NCBI GenBank assembly: GCA_028289585.1
Contig: JANQPI010000035.1
Span: 280,717-344,716, forward strand
From: Candidatus Zixiibacteriota bacterium
GTDB taxonomy: Bacteria > Zixibacteria > MSB-5A5 > GN15 > FEB-12
Length of the DNA stretch: 64,000 nt
Direction of reading: 5' to 3'
Of this stretch, positions 1-8,607 are shown piece by piece; position 1 is the stretch's first letter, and each line of letters begins with the position of its first letter. A program made the position numbers and the translations under genes. The notes under the pieces were generated by a model, which saw nothing but the letters and a program-made list of their open reading frames with translations, did no database searches and had not been told where the DNA came from.

Positions 1-2
1 TC

Positions 3-1697
3 GCCGCCACACTACCGGCCAATGATCTTGTCGAATTGCGATCGCCCGAGCCGGATGAAATCCAGGCGATCGGGTTTGAGCTAACCCGCGGCGGCATGAT
101 GACCGTCGACGCGGTCGGCATGCTCTCCGAACATGATGACGACGAGCTGACAGCCTATGCGTGGATTATTGATGCTGAAACACGCGAGCCGGTCTGGGTC
201 ATGGACGAACGCAACACCGACCGGATGCGTCGCGGGATGCGTCGTGAGACGACCGACATCGAACTCGAAGCGGGGCGCTATGAAGTTTATCTCTTCGGCG
301 GAACCCGCTGGGGCGGTAATGTCATCATCAACTGGTCGGACAAGGATGGGGACGGTTGGTTCGACGATCTCTTTGGCGGCTGGAGCGATGACGATCTGCG
401 GCGTTTGCGTGACTGTGAAGTTGTGCTTTCGAGTGCCGAGATCTCTCCCAGCGCAGTAGAGACGTTTGATGTTACTGGAGAGTTTGGTGATCCCTTATTC
501 CGTGCCGCGCGTGTCGGTGACGACGAGCGCATCGAATGGGCGTTTACCCTCGATAAACCGATGTCGGTTCGTATCTATGCGCTGCTCGAGCACCCCCGCG
601 GCTACCGTACGCCGGTCGATGGAGGTTGGCTGGTTAACTCTCAGACCCGTGAGCGAGTCTGGGAGCTCGACCGCTGGGATTCAGATCGCGCCGGTGGCGA
701 CCGTAAGAACCGCGTTTACAACGATGAGCTCCCGCTCGAAGCCGGTACGTATGTGCTGCACTATGTCACCGATGATTCCCATTCCTGGGAAGAGTTCAAC
801 GCCCGGCCTCCGTACGACCCAATGAACTGGGGCGTGACTGTCTTCCCAGGCGAGAATTTCGATCGCGCCGCATTTTCCGAGTCGGAGATCCCCAGCAGCG
901 CCCGGCCGCTTGTCGATCTGACCCGGGCACGAAATGACGAGTTCACCGAACAGGCGTTTCGAGTCGACCGCGATATGGATTTCCACGTTGTCGCGATTGG
1001 CGAGTATGCCACCGGTTCTCGTGAATTCGCCGACTACGGCTTCATTGAAAATGCGGCAACTGGACGCATCGTGTGGGAGATGACCTTCCGTAACACAGAG
1101 CATGCCGGCGGTGCCGAGAAGAATCGTATGTTCGACGGAACGGTCTTTCTTCCCAAGGGAGAATACATCGCATCGTACGTCACCGATGGATCCCACTCCT
1201 ACCGACGCTGGAATTCAGCGGCACCATGGGATCCAGCTGCCTGGGGAATGGCAATCTATGCCCTTAACGACTCCGACGGCGACGCACTGACGATGATTCG
1301 AGCCGACGAGATCACCCGCGATCAAGCGGTGCTTGCTGCCATCACCCGCGTGGGAAACAGCGAACGTCGCCGAGCGATCTTCACGCTGGAGGAAGAGGCC
1401 TCAGTCCGAGTTTATGCCATTGGCGAGGGTACAGGTGGTCGGATGTATGACTACGCCTGGATCGAAGATGATCGGAGTGGTCGGGTCGTCTGGGAAATGA
1501 TGTATGAAGACACTCGTAATGCCGGTGGTGCTCAGAAGAACCGGCTGTCGGATGATATCGTTACGCTTCGCCCGGGAACGTACCGGGTTTACTACGTCAC
1601 CGACGATTCTCACTCGTACAACTCATGGAACAGTACCCGTCCGCGCGACTTCCGCAACTGGGGGATAACGATTTCGCTGCTGGACGGGCAGCCTTAG
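3..1697 (+). CDS. Repeat-rich secreted protein, 5' end outside window
   Basis: The reading frame is open to the left edge, so the N-terminus (probably with a signal peptide) lies upstream; the TTG at 36 is only an internal codon. About 565 residues are visible and fall into four diverged repeats of roughly 110-125 residues. Each repeat has a beta-rich front half, a TxRxVWEM-like strand, an AGGxxKNR-type turn and, in the last three, a YVTDxSHSY or YVTDDSHSW motif followed by PxDxxxWG. The first repeat is the most degenerate. There is no transmembrane segment or enzyme motif. I do not recognise a named family; carbohydrate- or surface-binding beta-sandwich repeats are a guess. It converges on the next gene across a shared terminator. 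Confidence 0.8.
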   Translation, partial: AATLPANDLVELRSPEPDEIQAIGFELTRGGMMTVDAVGMLSEHDDDELTAYAWIIDAETREPVWVMDERNTDRMRRGMRRETTDIELEAGRYEVYLFGGTRWGGNVIINWSDKDGDGWFDDLFGGWSDDDLRRLRDCEVVLSSAEISPSAVETFDVTGEFGDPLFRAARVGDDERIEWAFTLDKPMSVRIYALLEHPRGYRTPVDGGWLVNSQTRERVWELDRWDSDRAGGDRKNRVYNDELPLEAGTYVLHYVTDDSHSWEEFNARPPYDPMNWGVTVFPGENFDRAAFSESEIPSSARPLVDLTRARNDEFTEQAFRVDRDMDFHVVAIGEYATGSREFADYGFIENAATGRIVWEMTFRNTEHAGGAEKNRMFDGTVFLPKGEYIASYVTDGSHSYRRWNSAAPWDPAAWGMAIYALNDSDGDALTMIRADEITRDQAVLAAITRVGNSERRRAIFTLEEEASVRVYAIGEGTGGRMYDYAWIEDDRSGRVVWEMMYEDTRNAGGAQKNRLSDDIVTLRPGTYRVYYVTDDSHSYNSWNSTRPRDFRNWGITISLLDGQP

Positions 1698-1719
1698 TTG
1701 TCGAACAATCGCTGGCATG

Positions 1720-1754
1720 AAAAAACACCCGCCGATTTGGCGGGTGTTTTTTTT
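1720..1754. terminator. Bidirectional rho-independent terminator
   Basis: AAACACCCGCC is followed by a short loop and its exact complement GGCGGGTGTTT, flanked by an A-run on the left and a T-run on the right. It lies between convergent genes and can end transcription from both sides. Confidence 0.9.
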
Positions 1755-1771
1755 GTACGCTTCGGGGTGGG

Positions 1772-2146
1772 TTAGCTTGGTGTCACTGTCTGGTTGTTTC
1801 GATCTGTGACCACTCGATTGAGCTGCCGCCGGGCAATGACGTAGTACACGAGAAAAGCAACGCCAGCCGCGACCAGCATCAGGCCGATCAACGCTTCTTC
1901 CTGGGCCCGCCACCACCAGTCGAAATAGGTTCCGATCAGGGCCGCCAGGCCAACAGCGACAAGAATCATGCCCCACTTCAAATTGGACAAAGTCATCAGT
2001 TCGGTCTGGCCGATAATGACCGACCGAACCTGATCATCGACGACCCCTTTTTCGATCAACTGCCGTCGGGTCCGGTTGTCGCTGACAATCTTCACGATCC
2101 CCACGATTGAGAGGAAGAGGACTATTGGTATCAGGTTTTCCAGCAT
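1772..2146 (-). CDS. Small membrane protein (DUF6249-like)
   Basis: A 124-residue protein with three predicted membrane helices: one at the extreme N-terminus (about residues 3-20) and a hairpin at about 58-75 and 85-103. The loop between carries charged segments (RRQLIEKG). This layout resembles the small DUF6249-type inner-membrane proteins often placed beside ECF sigma factors, but the family name is recalled rather than searched. The start is supported by an AAGGAGG sequence just upstream. It is transcribed divergently from the ECF sigma gene at 2228, so a link to that regulon is possible. Confidence 0.75.
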   Translation of the reverse strand: MLENLIPIVLFLSIVGIVKIVSDNRTRRQLIEKGVVDDQVRSVIIGQTELMTLSNLKWGMILVAVGLAALIGTYFDWWWRAQEEALIGLMLVAAGVAFLVYYVIARRQLNRVVTDRNNQTVTPS

Positions 2147-2227
2147 TATGGGCCTCCTTCATTCGCGTCGTATCAAGCCACTTCTCGTGGCGCATTATCT
2201 GCCCGATTAGACCGGAAGTGCTGGATA

Positions 2228-2863
2228 ATGTTGCAGGACAGTTTGATGCAACTTTTTAAGGGCTTGGTCAGTCTAGTACCTATGGAACGGGCAGAGGGAC
2301 AGAGTGTCGTCAATCGAATCCTCGCCGGCGACACGACTGCGGCTCGCTGGCTGATTAACAGTCATCAATCGCTGGTCAGTCAGATCGTCGCCCGTGTCAT
2401 CCCGAACCCGACCGACCGTGAGGACCTGGCCCAGGACATCTTTCTTAAGGTGTTCGAGAAGCTGGATACGTATGCCGGCAACGCCAAGCTCTCCACATGG
2501 ATCGCTCGGATTGCGTTCAATACCTGTCTGAACTGGAAGGAGAAGAAACGAGCGGTGCTCTATTCCGACATCGCTCCTGATGCATCGCTCACCGTCGACG
2601 ATTGTCCGGCCGACGGCGAAGACCCCGAGGTGGTGGCCGTGCAGCGGCACACAGCATCGACACTCTGTGCTGCGATCGACAATCTGCCGGTTATCTACGG
2701 TCTTATTCTTTCCCTCTATCATCTCCAGGAAATGACATATCGGGAAATCGGTGAGATCCTGCAGATGCCCGATGGCACGGTGAAAAGCTATCTCTTCCGC
2801 GCCCGGAAGCTACTGAAAGCCGATCTGACGCGGCGGTACACGGTGGACGAGCTATGCGCGTAA
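2228..2863 (+). CDS. ECF-type RNA polymerase sigma factor
   Basis: A 211-residue sigma-70 family protein of the extracytoplasmic-function type. Region 2 is visible as DREDLAQDIFLKVFEKL with the following STWIARIAFNTCLNW segment. Region 4 is visible as YREIGEILQMPDGTVKSYLFRARKLL, the helix-turn-helix that reads the -35 element. It redirects RNA polymerase to a stress or envelope regulon. A second in-frame ATG at 2282 could be the true start, because the ribosome site before 2228 is weak. The last codons overlap the anti-sigma gene by 10 bases, which implies translational coupling. Confidence 0.92.
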   Translation: MLQDSLMQLFKGLVSLVPMERAEGQSVVNRILAGDTTAARWLINSHQSLVSQIVARVIPNPTDREDLAQDIFLKVFEKLDTYAGNAKLSTWIARIAFNTCLNWKEKKRAVLYSDIAPDASLTVDDCPADGEDPEVVAVQRHTASTLCAAIDNLPVIYGLILSLYHLQEMTYREIGEILQMPDGTVKSYLFRARKLLKADLTRRYTVDELCA

Positions 2864-3405
2864 CCCATCTCACCGACGAGCAGGTAACATTGCTCGCCCG
2901 TGGCCGACGCGACGAGCTAGGGGCGTCTGTTTGTGAACACGCCCAGTCATGTCCGTCGTGTCAGGCCCGAGTCGCTGCCGAACGAGAGTGGGACGTTGCG
3001 ATCGGGGATGCGTTGTCGCCGGACGGCGAAGCGAGCCGCCGGTTCGCGGACCGGATCCTCAAACAGCAACCGGTGCGACGGCTGATCCGTCGCCGCTGGA
3101 CCGAGCGTCTGACGCCGTTGCTCTCCTGGGGGGCAGCAATCGTGACCTTAGGCGGTATCACCGTTGTGCCCGGCAATCCGCTCGACTACGTCGGGGCGTT
3201 GTTGGTGCAGGTGACGACTCTCGTCGCGGTCATGGAAATGGGCATCCCCTACCTGCTGCCCGAAATCCTCCAGGTACTTCAGGCAACATCGGTGCCAGTG
3301 AGCGTCGTTGTCGCTGTCGCGGTTAGTCTCTTCTTCGTAGTCGAGCGCTGGGCGCTAGCTCCCGAGTATCGTCGTCTCCTCTCCGTCCCCGCTCCTCTCC
3401 GCTGA
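2854..3405 (+). CDS. Membrane anti-sigma factor with zinc motif
   Basis: This 183-residue protein starts inside the end of the ECF sigma gene. Its N-terminal 60 residues contain a histidine followed by CPSC in the HxxxCxxC spacing of zinc-binding anti-sigma domains. Hydrophobic segments follow at roughly 88-105, 108-128 and 145-165, which would anchor it in the inner membrane. The expected role is to hold the partner sigma factor inactive until an envelope or redox signal is sensed. Co-expression with sigma is implied by the overlap. The assignment rests on motif and position, not on overall similarity. Confidence 0.85.
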   Translation: MRVTHLTDEQVTLLARGRRDELGASVCEHAQSCPSCQARVAAEREWDVAIGDALSPDGEASRRFADRILKQQPVRRLIRRRWTERLTPLLSWGAAIVTLGGITVVPGNPLDYVGALLVQVTTLVAVMEMGIPYLLPEILQVLQATSVPVSVVVAVAVSLFFVVERWALAPEYRRLLSVPAPLR

Positions 3406-3475
3406 CATCCAGACACCCAAGCTACTGTTGATTTCGCGCATCCGGCTTAAACCGGGTAGTGGCGAATGCTTTAGG

Positions 3476-4894
3476 CTACGGGCATGTCGGTAGCGGTGTG
3501 AACGTGATGAAGAGGTTGTCGATCAGGCGCGAGAGATCGGGAAGCCCGATATCACCATCCTCGTTCAAATCCGCTTCATCCGGGCACACGAGGGGAAGAA
3601 ACGAGATGAAGAGATGATCGATCAGAACGCTGATATCCGGTAGACCTACGGCATCGTCAGGTGAGCCATCGATGTTACCTCGGTCATTCACACAGCACGG
3701 TCCACACGCCACCGGTGGGACACCATCCGGTACGAGCTTCAAGACTTGTCCATTACTGATGCCCGAGCCGAGGAGCACGATGTAGAGTTCGCCCTCAAGA
3801 TCTTCGCCAAATGATGCGAGCTGAAAACCGGGCAGGTTCAAGTCATTGGAGATGTCGACCGAGTCGAGGATTGCGCCAGTGTTGTCAAGGCGCAGGGCAA
3901 AAACCTCACCGGTGCAGTAATCACCATACAGATAGTAACCGTTCCAGCCAGGTACGGCACAACCACGGTAGACGTAACCGCCAGTTATCGAACACTTCCC
4001 GAAATTGTGGAAGTACTGGGTGATGGGATCGACAGTAAGGTTATTGGGATCGCAATTGTTGCTGGGATTGAAACAGGAGAATCCCTCCTTCAGTCGCCAG
4101 CCGTAGTTACTGCCTCCCGGTGAGCCGGCTGCTTCGAAGCTGACTTCTTCTCGAATCGCCTGGCCAACGTCGCCGATGATTTGGTGGCCCAGGAGACGGT
4201 CGAATGACCATCGCCACGGATTGCGCCAGCCGTAGGACCAGATTTCATCGCGGCCGGCTGTTCCGACAAACGGATTAGTTGCCGGGATGGTGTATCCGGA
4301 TGCGACCGCAACGTCGAGTCGGAGCATTTTGCCAACCAGCGAATCGAGATTCTGGGCCCGATTCCCGGGATCGCCACTCCCCCCTCCGTCACCGACGCCG
4401 ATGTAGAGGTAACCGTCAAGCGGCGAGAAGGCCATCATCCCGCCGTTATGGTTGTCAGCAAACTGCGGGATTTCCAGAAGTTGTTCTTCGGCCGTGTCAG
4501 CAACGTTGGGATTGGTGCTGACCTCAAAGCGCGAGATCTGTGTGTTCTCGCTGTTATTGATGTAGTTGACGTAGAAGCGTCCGGTCGACTGGTAGTCGGG
4601 AGGAAAGGCCAGGCCGAGAAGCCCCTTCTCGGAGAAACCATCATCGACTTTGGCCTCAATGTTGAGAAATGGCGTTCCCAGCAGTGTTCCATTCTCGATG
4701 ATTCTGATTACTCCCGGCTTCTCAAGAACAAAGAGTCGGTTGCTGTCGCCGGGCGCGAATGTCACGAAGATCGGTTCGCGCAAGCCGCTGGCGATCGGGT
4801 CGGTTGTCCACGAGGTGGTGGGCTGGGCCAATACCGGTCCCGTGAGGAGCAGGGTCAGAGCCAAGAGGCCGAGGGGTCGAGCAGACTTCGACAT
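3476..4894 (-). CDS. Secreted PQQ-type sugar dehydrogenase with dockerin-like tail
   Basis: A 472-residue protein with a signal peptide (MSKSARPLGLLALTLLLTGPVLAQ) and a six-bladed propeller of the glucose/sorbosone dehydrogenase (GSDH, YliI-like) family: GLREPIFVTFAPG, a GLLGLAFPPDY stretch, DNHNGG, GVGDGGGSGDPGNRAQ, and WSYGWRNPWRWSFD. These proteins oxidise aldose sugars in the periplasm with PQQ. The last 75 or so residues form a separate cysteine-containing module with two LPDISVLIDHLFISF / LPDLSRLIDNLFITF repeats and calcium-loop-like NEDGDIG, resembling type I dockerin. The start at 4894 was chosen over a longer open frame because a GGAGG site and signal peptide begin there. Confidence 0.88.
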   Translation of the reverse strand: MSKSARPLGLLALTLLLTGPVLAQPTTSWTTDPIASGLREPIFVTFAPGDSNRLFVLEKPGVIRIIENGTLLGTPFLNIEAKVDDGFSEKGLLGLAFPPDYQSTGRFYVNYINNSENTQISRFEVSTNPNVADTAEEQLLEIPQFADNHNGGMMAFSPLDGYLYIGVGDGGGSGDPGNRAQNLDSLVGKMLRLDVAVASGYTIPATNPFVGTAGRDEIWSYGWRNPWRWSFDRLLGHQIIGDVGQAIREEVSFEAAGSPGGSNYGWRLKEGFSCFNPSNNCDPNNLTVDPITQYFHNFGKCSITGGYVYRGCAVPGWNGYYLYGDYCTGEVFALRLDNTGAILDSVDISNDLNLPGFQLASFGEDLEGELYIVLLGSGISNGQVLKLVPDGVPPVACGPCCVNDRGNIDGSPDDAVGLPDISVLIDHLFISFLPLVCPDEADLNEDGDIGLPDLSRLIDNLFITFTPLPTCP

Positions 4895-5196
4895 CGAACG
4901 TATCCTCCAGAGTCGATGGGGGCAAATGCGGGGCGCGGACGATAGCCACGCCATGCGGGTACCCGGGGAATATAGGGATAAACGTGATCTGTCCCAGAAC
5001 TTTCCCGCCGCAGATTTTGCTGCGTTGACTTGCTCCACGATACTATACTTGGAGCATGGTACCGTCACCGAGCATAGATCCAGGCCCACCGTTCTGGTAC
5101 ACCGCGCTCGCCGCCTCCGGATTGCAGGACGAGTAACGACCTCGGCACGACCGAGATTGATAGCGTTACTGTCCGAATCGCAACCCGGAGGACCCT
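4895..5196. other. Divergent intergenic region with one possible small ORF
   Basis: About 300 bases between the divergent sugar dehydrogenase and hutH genes. A TATACT at 5044-5049 could be a plus-strand -10 element, although the nearby TTGACT (5025-5030) is only 13 bases away, too close for a normal -35. Six bases after TATACT, an ATG at 5056 opens a 26-codon frame ending at 5136. No other gene-like signal is seen. Confidence 0.5.
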
Positions 5197-6708
5197 GTGA
5201 ATCACCAAGATACCCTGTCCGTAACTGGAACATCGCTCACGATTGCTGACGTTGGTCACGTTGCTCGCCATGGTCGTCCGGCTACCCTCGCGGAGTCGGC
5301 CCGAGCAGCGGTCCAGGCCAATCGTAATGTCCTTGAGGAGATGATCGCTGCCGGTGAAACGCTCTACGGCGTTACCACCGGCGTCGGCGAGTTTGCCCGG
5401 ATTCCCATCCGAGCCGAGGAATCGGCCGAGCTACAACGGCGAGTGATTCGGTCTCATGCGGCGGCGGTCGGCGAGCCGCTGGCCGAAGAAGTGGTCCGCG
5501 GGACCCTCCTTCTTCGTGTCAACTCTCTTGCTCGCGGGTACTCCGGGATTCGTCTCGAACTGCTCGATCAGTTGTTGGCGATGCTCAATCACGGTGTGCA
5601 TCCGATTATTCCCAGCCAGGGGTCGCTCGGCTGCTCCGGCGACCTGGCGCCGCTGGCCCACCTGGCGCTCGTTGTCATTGGTGAGGGAGAGGCTGTTGTC
5701 GGCGGCGATCGTCTGCCGGGGAACGAGGCACTCGCTCGCGTCGGTTGCGAACCACTCACATTGAGCTACAAGGAGGCGCTGGGTCTCATCAACGGTACCC
5801 AGGTCATCACCTGTTACGGTTCCCTGGCCCTGCTCGATCTCCAGAACGCTATCGACCATGCCGTGTTAGCGGCCGCCATGACGTTTGATGCTATTGGTAC
5901 GAACAGCACATGTTTCGACAATCGAGCCCATACGATCCGGGGTCACGCCGGTCAGATCGAGGTAGCGACCCAGTTGCGTGCCCTGCTGACGGGCAGTCAA
6001 ATGATCCCCAACAATCAACGCCGGGTTCAGGATGCCTATGCGTTACGCTGTACGCCTCAGATTCTGGGTCCGTCACGTGATGCCTGGAATCATGCGCGCG
6101 ACGTTCACGAGACTGAAATCAACGCTGTTTCCGACAATCCTCTCTTTTTCACTGACGAGCGGTTGTACATTCCGGCCGGTAACTTCCATGGTCAGCCGAT
6201 CGCGATGGCGCAGGACTACCTCGCACTTGCGGCGGCCGAAGTTGGGTCGTTGGCTGAACGGCAGACCAACCGACTTCTCAATCCCCAGCTTTCCGGCCTT
6301 CCCGATTTCTTAGTGACCCAACCCGGACTGAACTCGGGTCTGATGATTGCCCAGTACACGCAGGCTGCCTTGACTGCCGATAACCGGGTGTTGGCACATC
6401 CGGCAGTTACCGACAACGTACCCGTCTCGGCGGATCAGGAGGACCACGTTTGCATGGGGGATACGGCTGCCCGCAAGCTTCGCACGATCGTCGCGAATGT
6501 CGAACAGGTGTTGGCGATACAGCTCGTTTGTGCGGCACAAGCGATGGAGTTGCGGCGACCGTTGCGGGGTGGGGAAGGAACCGAGCGAGCGCTGACAATC
6601 ATTCGACAGCATATCTCGCCCCTCACCGAAGATCGTGTCCTGGCTGCCGACTTTGCTACCGCCCTCACCGTGCTCCGGTCAGGTGTGCTAATTGAGTATT
6701 CGGGATAA
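5197..6708 (+). CDS. hutH: Histidine ammonia-lyase
   Basis: A 503-residue enzyme that converts L-histidine to urocanate and ammonia, the first step of histidine breakdown. The TLYGVTTGVGEF segment supplies the catalytic tyrosine, RSHAAAVGEPL the family histidine, QDAYALRCTPQILGP the Gln/Tyr/Arg set and ADQEDHVCMGD the conserved glutamate. The electrophilic MIO cofactor should arise from residues 146-148, which are Cys-Ser-Gly here instead of the usual Ala-Ser-Gly. The GTG start has GGAGG five bases upstream. No hutU, hutI or hutG lies nearby, so a tyrosine ammonia-lyase or aminomutase is a less likely alternative. Confidence 0.9.
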   Translation: MNHQDTLSVTGTSLTIADVGHVARHGRPATLAESARAAVQANRNVLEEMIAAGETLYGVTTGVGEFARIPIRAEESAELQRRVIRSHAAAVGEPLAEEVVRGTLLLRVNSLARGYSGIRLELLDQLLAMLNHGVHPIIPSQGSLGCSGDLAPLAHLALVVIGEGEAVVGGDRLPGNEALARVGCEPLTLSYKEALGLINGTQVITCYGSLALLDLQNAIDHAVLAAAMTFDAIGTNSTCFDNRAHTIRGHAGQIEVATQLRALLTGSQMIPNNQRRVQDAYALRCTPQILGPSRDAWNHARDVHETEINAVSDNPLFFTDERLYIPAGNFHGQPIAMAQDYLALAAAEVGSLAERQTNRLLNPQLSGLPDFLVTQPGLNSGLMIAQYTQAALTADNRVLAHPAVTDNVPVSADQEDHVCMGDTAARKLRTIVANVEQVLAIQLVCAAQAMELRRPLRGGEGTERALTIIRQHISPLTEDRVLAADFATALTVLRSGVLIEYSG

Positions 6709-6733
6709 CAAAGATACGAATGAGGAGAACGGG

Positions 6734-7072
6734 ATGCCGTCAGTATTCACCCGCATTATCAACCGGGAGTTGCCGTCCAAGATCTTCCTGGAGACCGATG
6801 ACGTCATCGTCATCAAGCCGTTGGACCCCGAGGATCTTGTCCATCTCCTCATCATCCCAAAGGCCGATACGCCGAATGTCTATCTGACACCGGATGCGAC
6901 GGTGGTCCAGCTCGTCCAGACAGCTCGCGAGGTGGCTGATCGACTGGGCATTCCGGACCACTTCCGGTTGAAATTCAACAATGGCTACGGTCAGGAAATC
7001 GACCACGTCCATCTTCACTTTCTGTCCAATCGGGGCGCCGATCGGCTTGTCTTTGAAGAAGTTGGTTCCTGA
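6734..7072 (+). CDS. HIT family nucleotide-binding protein
   Basis: A 112-residue histidine-triad protein (HinT/PKCI-like), which hydrolyses nucleoside phosphoramidates or related adenylates. The signature HVHLHFL gives the three histidines, preceded by the family's N-x-G-x-x-Q element as NNGYGQEIDH. The start at 6734 is preferred to the longer frame from 6692 because GAGGAGAAC precedes it and MPSVFTRIINRELP aligns with the usual N-terminus. It follows hutH by 25 bases. Proteins of this group commonly sit next to rpsU and yqeY, as here. Confidence 0.93.
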   Translation: MPSVFTRIINRELPSKIFLETDDVIVIKPLDPEDLVHLLIIPKADTPNVYLTPDATVVQLVQTAREVADRLGIPDHFRLKFNNGYGQEIDHVHLHFLSNRGADRLVFEEVGS

Positions 7073-7196
7073 TTGACAGGTGTGGACGGCTAGCGTATTT
7101 TAATTGTCTGCCGATATGATCAGGGCAGGGCGGGTCGATCCATACGGGCCGACGCTGCAGACAACCACAATCACATTCTTGGAGGTGTCAGGCACA

Positions 7197-7400
7197 TTGA
7201 CTGGAGTTAAGGTACGCGACGACGAATCGTTCGAGAAAGCGCTGCGGCGCTTCAACAAGTTCTGCGAGAAGACCGGCATTCTGAGTGACTACAAGCGCAA
7301 TCAGCATTACGAAAAGCCGTCTGAAATCCGCAAACGCAAAGCGGCCGCAGCCCGCCGCAAAGCTCGTCGCGCTCGCCTCCTTGAAGAACGACGGGGATGA
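7197..7400 (+). CDS. rpsU: 30S ribosomal protein bS21
   Basis: A 67-residue, very basic small-subunit protein. [20 protein letters not shown] and [12 protein letters not shown] are classic bS21 sequence, and the C-terminus is the usual alanine/arginine helix. The start is taken as TTG at 7197 ([12 protein letters not shown]), matching the family N-terminus, with GGAGG at 7181-7185. An in-frame GTG at 7185 overlaps that site and an upstream extension to 7104 looks non-coding. bS21 aids mRNA recruitment to the 30S subunit. Its stop overlaps the yqeY start in an ATGA junction. Confidence 0.95.
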   Translation: MTGVKVRDDESFEKALRRFNKFCEKTGILSDYKRNQHYEKPSEIRKRKAAAARRKARRARLLEERRG

Positions 7401-7840
7401 GCCTCGCCGAGACGCTTGACGCCGACATTAAGGCCGCGATGAAGGCGGGGGAAAAAGACCGCCTGACGGTTCTCCGCGGCCTCAAATCCGACATCAAATA
7501 CGCCGCCATCGGTGGCACCGAACTGACCGACGAAGCTGTCATCGGGGTGCTTACATCTGCCGCCAAGAAGCGACGGGACGCCATTGAGCAGTATCGAGCT
7601 GGCGGGCGTGACGATCTCGTCGCGAAAGAGTCAGCTGAGCTTGAGATTATTCAGGCGTATCTTCCCCAGCAGCTGACGGACGAAGAATTGACCTCGATAA
7701 TCGCCGAGACCGTCGCCGCTGTGGGAGCGTCGACACCCGCCGACATGGGCAAGGTGATGGGGCAACTGATGCCTAAGGTCAAGGGGAAGGCCGATGGTAA
7801 ACGGGTCAATGAGCTCGTCAAAGCCGCCCTCGCTGGCTGA
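7397..7840 (+). CDS. yqeY: GatB/YqeY domain protein
   Basis: A 147-residue stand-alone YqeY protein related to the C-terminal tRNA-binding domain of GatB amidotransferase. The N-terminal half has [21 protein letters not shown] and [20 protein letters not shown]. The C-terminal half has [16 protein letters not shown] and [22 protein letters not shown], all hallmark stretches. The biochemical role of free YqeY is not established; tRNA binding is inferred from GatB. It overlaps rpsU by four bases, a common bacterial pairing. Confidence 0.95.
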   Translation: MSLAETLDADIKAAMKAGEKDRLTVLRGLKSDIKYAAIGGTELTDEAVIGVLTSAAKKRRDAIEQYRAGGRDDLVAKESAELEIIQAYLPQQLTDEELTSIIAETVAAVGASTPADMGKVMGQLMPKVKGKADGKRVNELVKAALAG

Positions 7841-7918
7841 TTTTTATCTTTTCCACATCCTGCTTCAATACTAGGCTCAAACGAATCTGACCGTAGTTGT
7901 CAACGCAAAGGAGAGCGT

Positions 7919-8557
7919 ATGAACTGGGTTGACGCGGTCCTGCTCGTTTTGCTGGCCACGATGGCGGTAATCGGGTTTAAGAAAGGACTAATTCGCGAGT
8001 TGTCGGCCACGCTGACGATCGTGGTGGCGGGTATCACCTCGGTTGTCTATCTCGACACTGTTGCGGTATGGATTTTTGAGCAAACCGGCGGCTCCCCGCT
8101 GGTAGCAGCGTTCCTTGCTTTTGGTCTGCTCTTGGGAGGAGCCTACGCGCTGTTCAAGCTCCTTGGTCTGGTCTTCTACCGAATCGCGGACCTCAAATCC
8201 ACCGGGAAGCAGGACAACCTCGGCGGTGCGATTATCGGTGTTGTGCGCGGCTGGGTGGTTGTCGGATGTCTTTTGTTTGTGATGTTCCTACTCCCCCTCC
8301 CCGAGCGCGTCTATACAGCGTTCGAGGGATCGCTCCTCGGACCAACGTTCGCGAAGACCGTCCCGATGTTGTATGAGACGACGTCCCGGATCCATCGCGC
8401 CAATCCAAGCTTTATGGCCAAAGTCGAACACACATTGCTGACTGCGCCCGGTGGGAACGGATCGGGGCGTGGAGCCGTGTCTGATGAGCGAGCCGAGGTC
8501 TATCGGGTTATCTATCAGATCGATCGCTTCTTCAACACAAAGTCAAATCGATCGTAG
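7919..8557 (+). CDS. CvpA family membrane protein
   Basis: A 212-residue inner-membrane protein of the CvpA/colicin V production family. It has four membrane helices in the first 130 residues, an FKKGLIRELSATL turn after helix 1 and GGAIIGVVRGWVVVGCLL in helix 4, both typical of the family. A cytoplasmic tail of about 70 residues follows. AAGGAGAG precedes the ATG. CvpA next to mutS2 is a frequent arrangement. The family is linked to envelope stress and colicin V production; the molecular activity is unknown. Confidence 0.9.
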   Translation: MNWVDAVLLVLLATMAVIGFKKGLIRELSATLTIVVAGITSVVYLDTVAVWIFEQTGGSPLVAAFLAFGLLLGGAYALFKLLGLVFYRIADLKSTGKQDNLGGAIIGVVRGWVVVGCLLFVMFLLPLPERVYTAFEGSLLGPTFAKTVPMLYETTSRIHRANPSFMAKVEHTLLTAPGGNGSGRGAVSDERAEVYRVIYQIDRFFNTKSNRS

Positions 8558-8581
8558 ACTGATTCCTGACGGGATTTACAG

Positions 8582-8607
8582 CCGCCGGTCGTCAGATCGG
8601 CGGTTTT
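8582..8607 (+). terminator. Rho-independent terminator after cvpA-like gene
   Basis: CCGCCG (8582-8587) pairs with CGGCGG (8598-8603) across a 10-base loop and is followed directly by TTTT. The T-run is short, so read-through is possible. The loop overlaps the candidate -35 of the next promoter. Confidence 0.6.

Noticed and set aside
681-1196. Long minus-strand open frame (171 codons)
   Set aside because: It is antisense to the repeat protein, arises from its codon pattern, and has no ribosome site or recognisable product.
4895-5233. 113-residue N-terminal extension of the sugar dehydrogenase
   Set aside because: The Arg-rich extension overlaps the hutH start; a good ribosome site and signal peptide begin at 4894.
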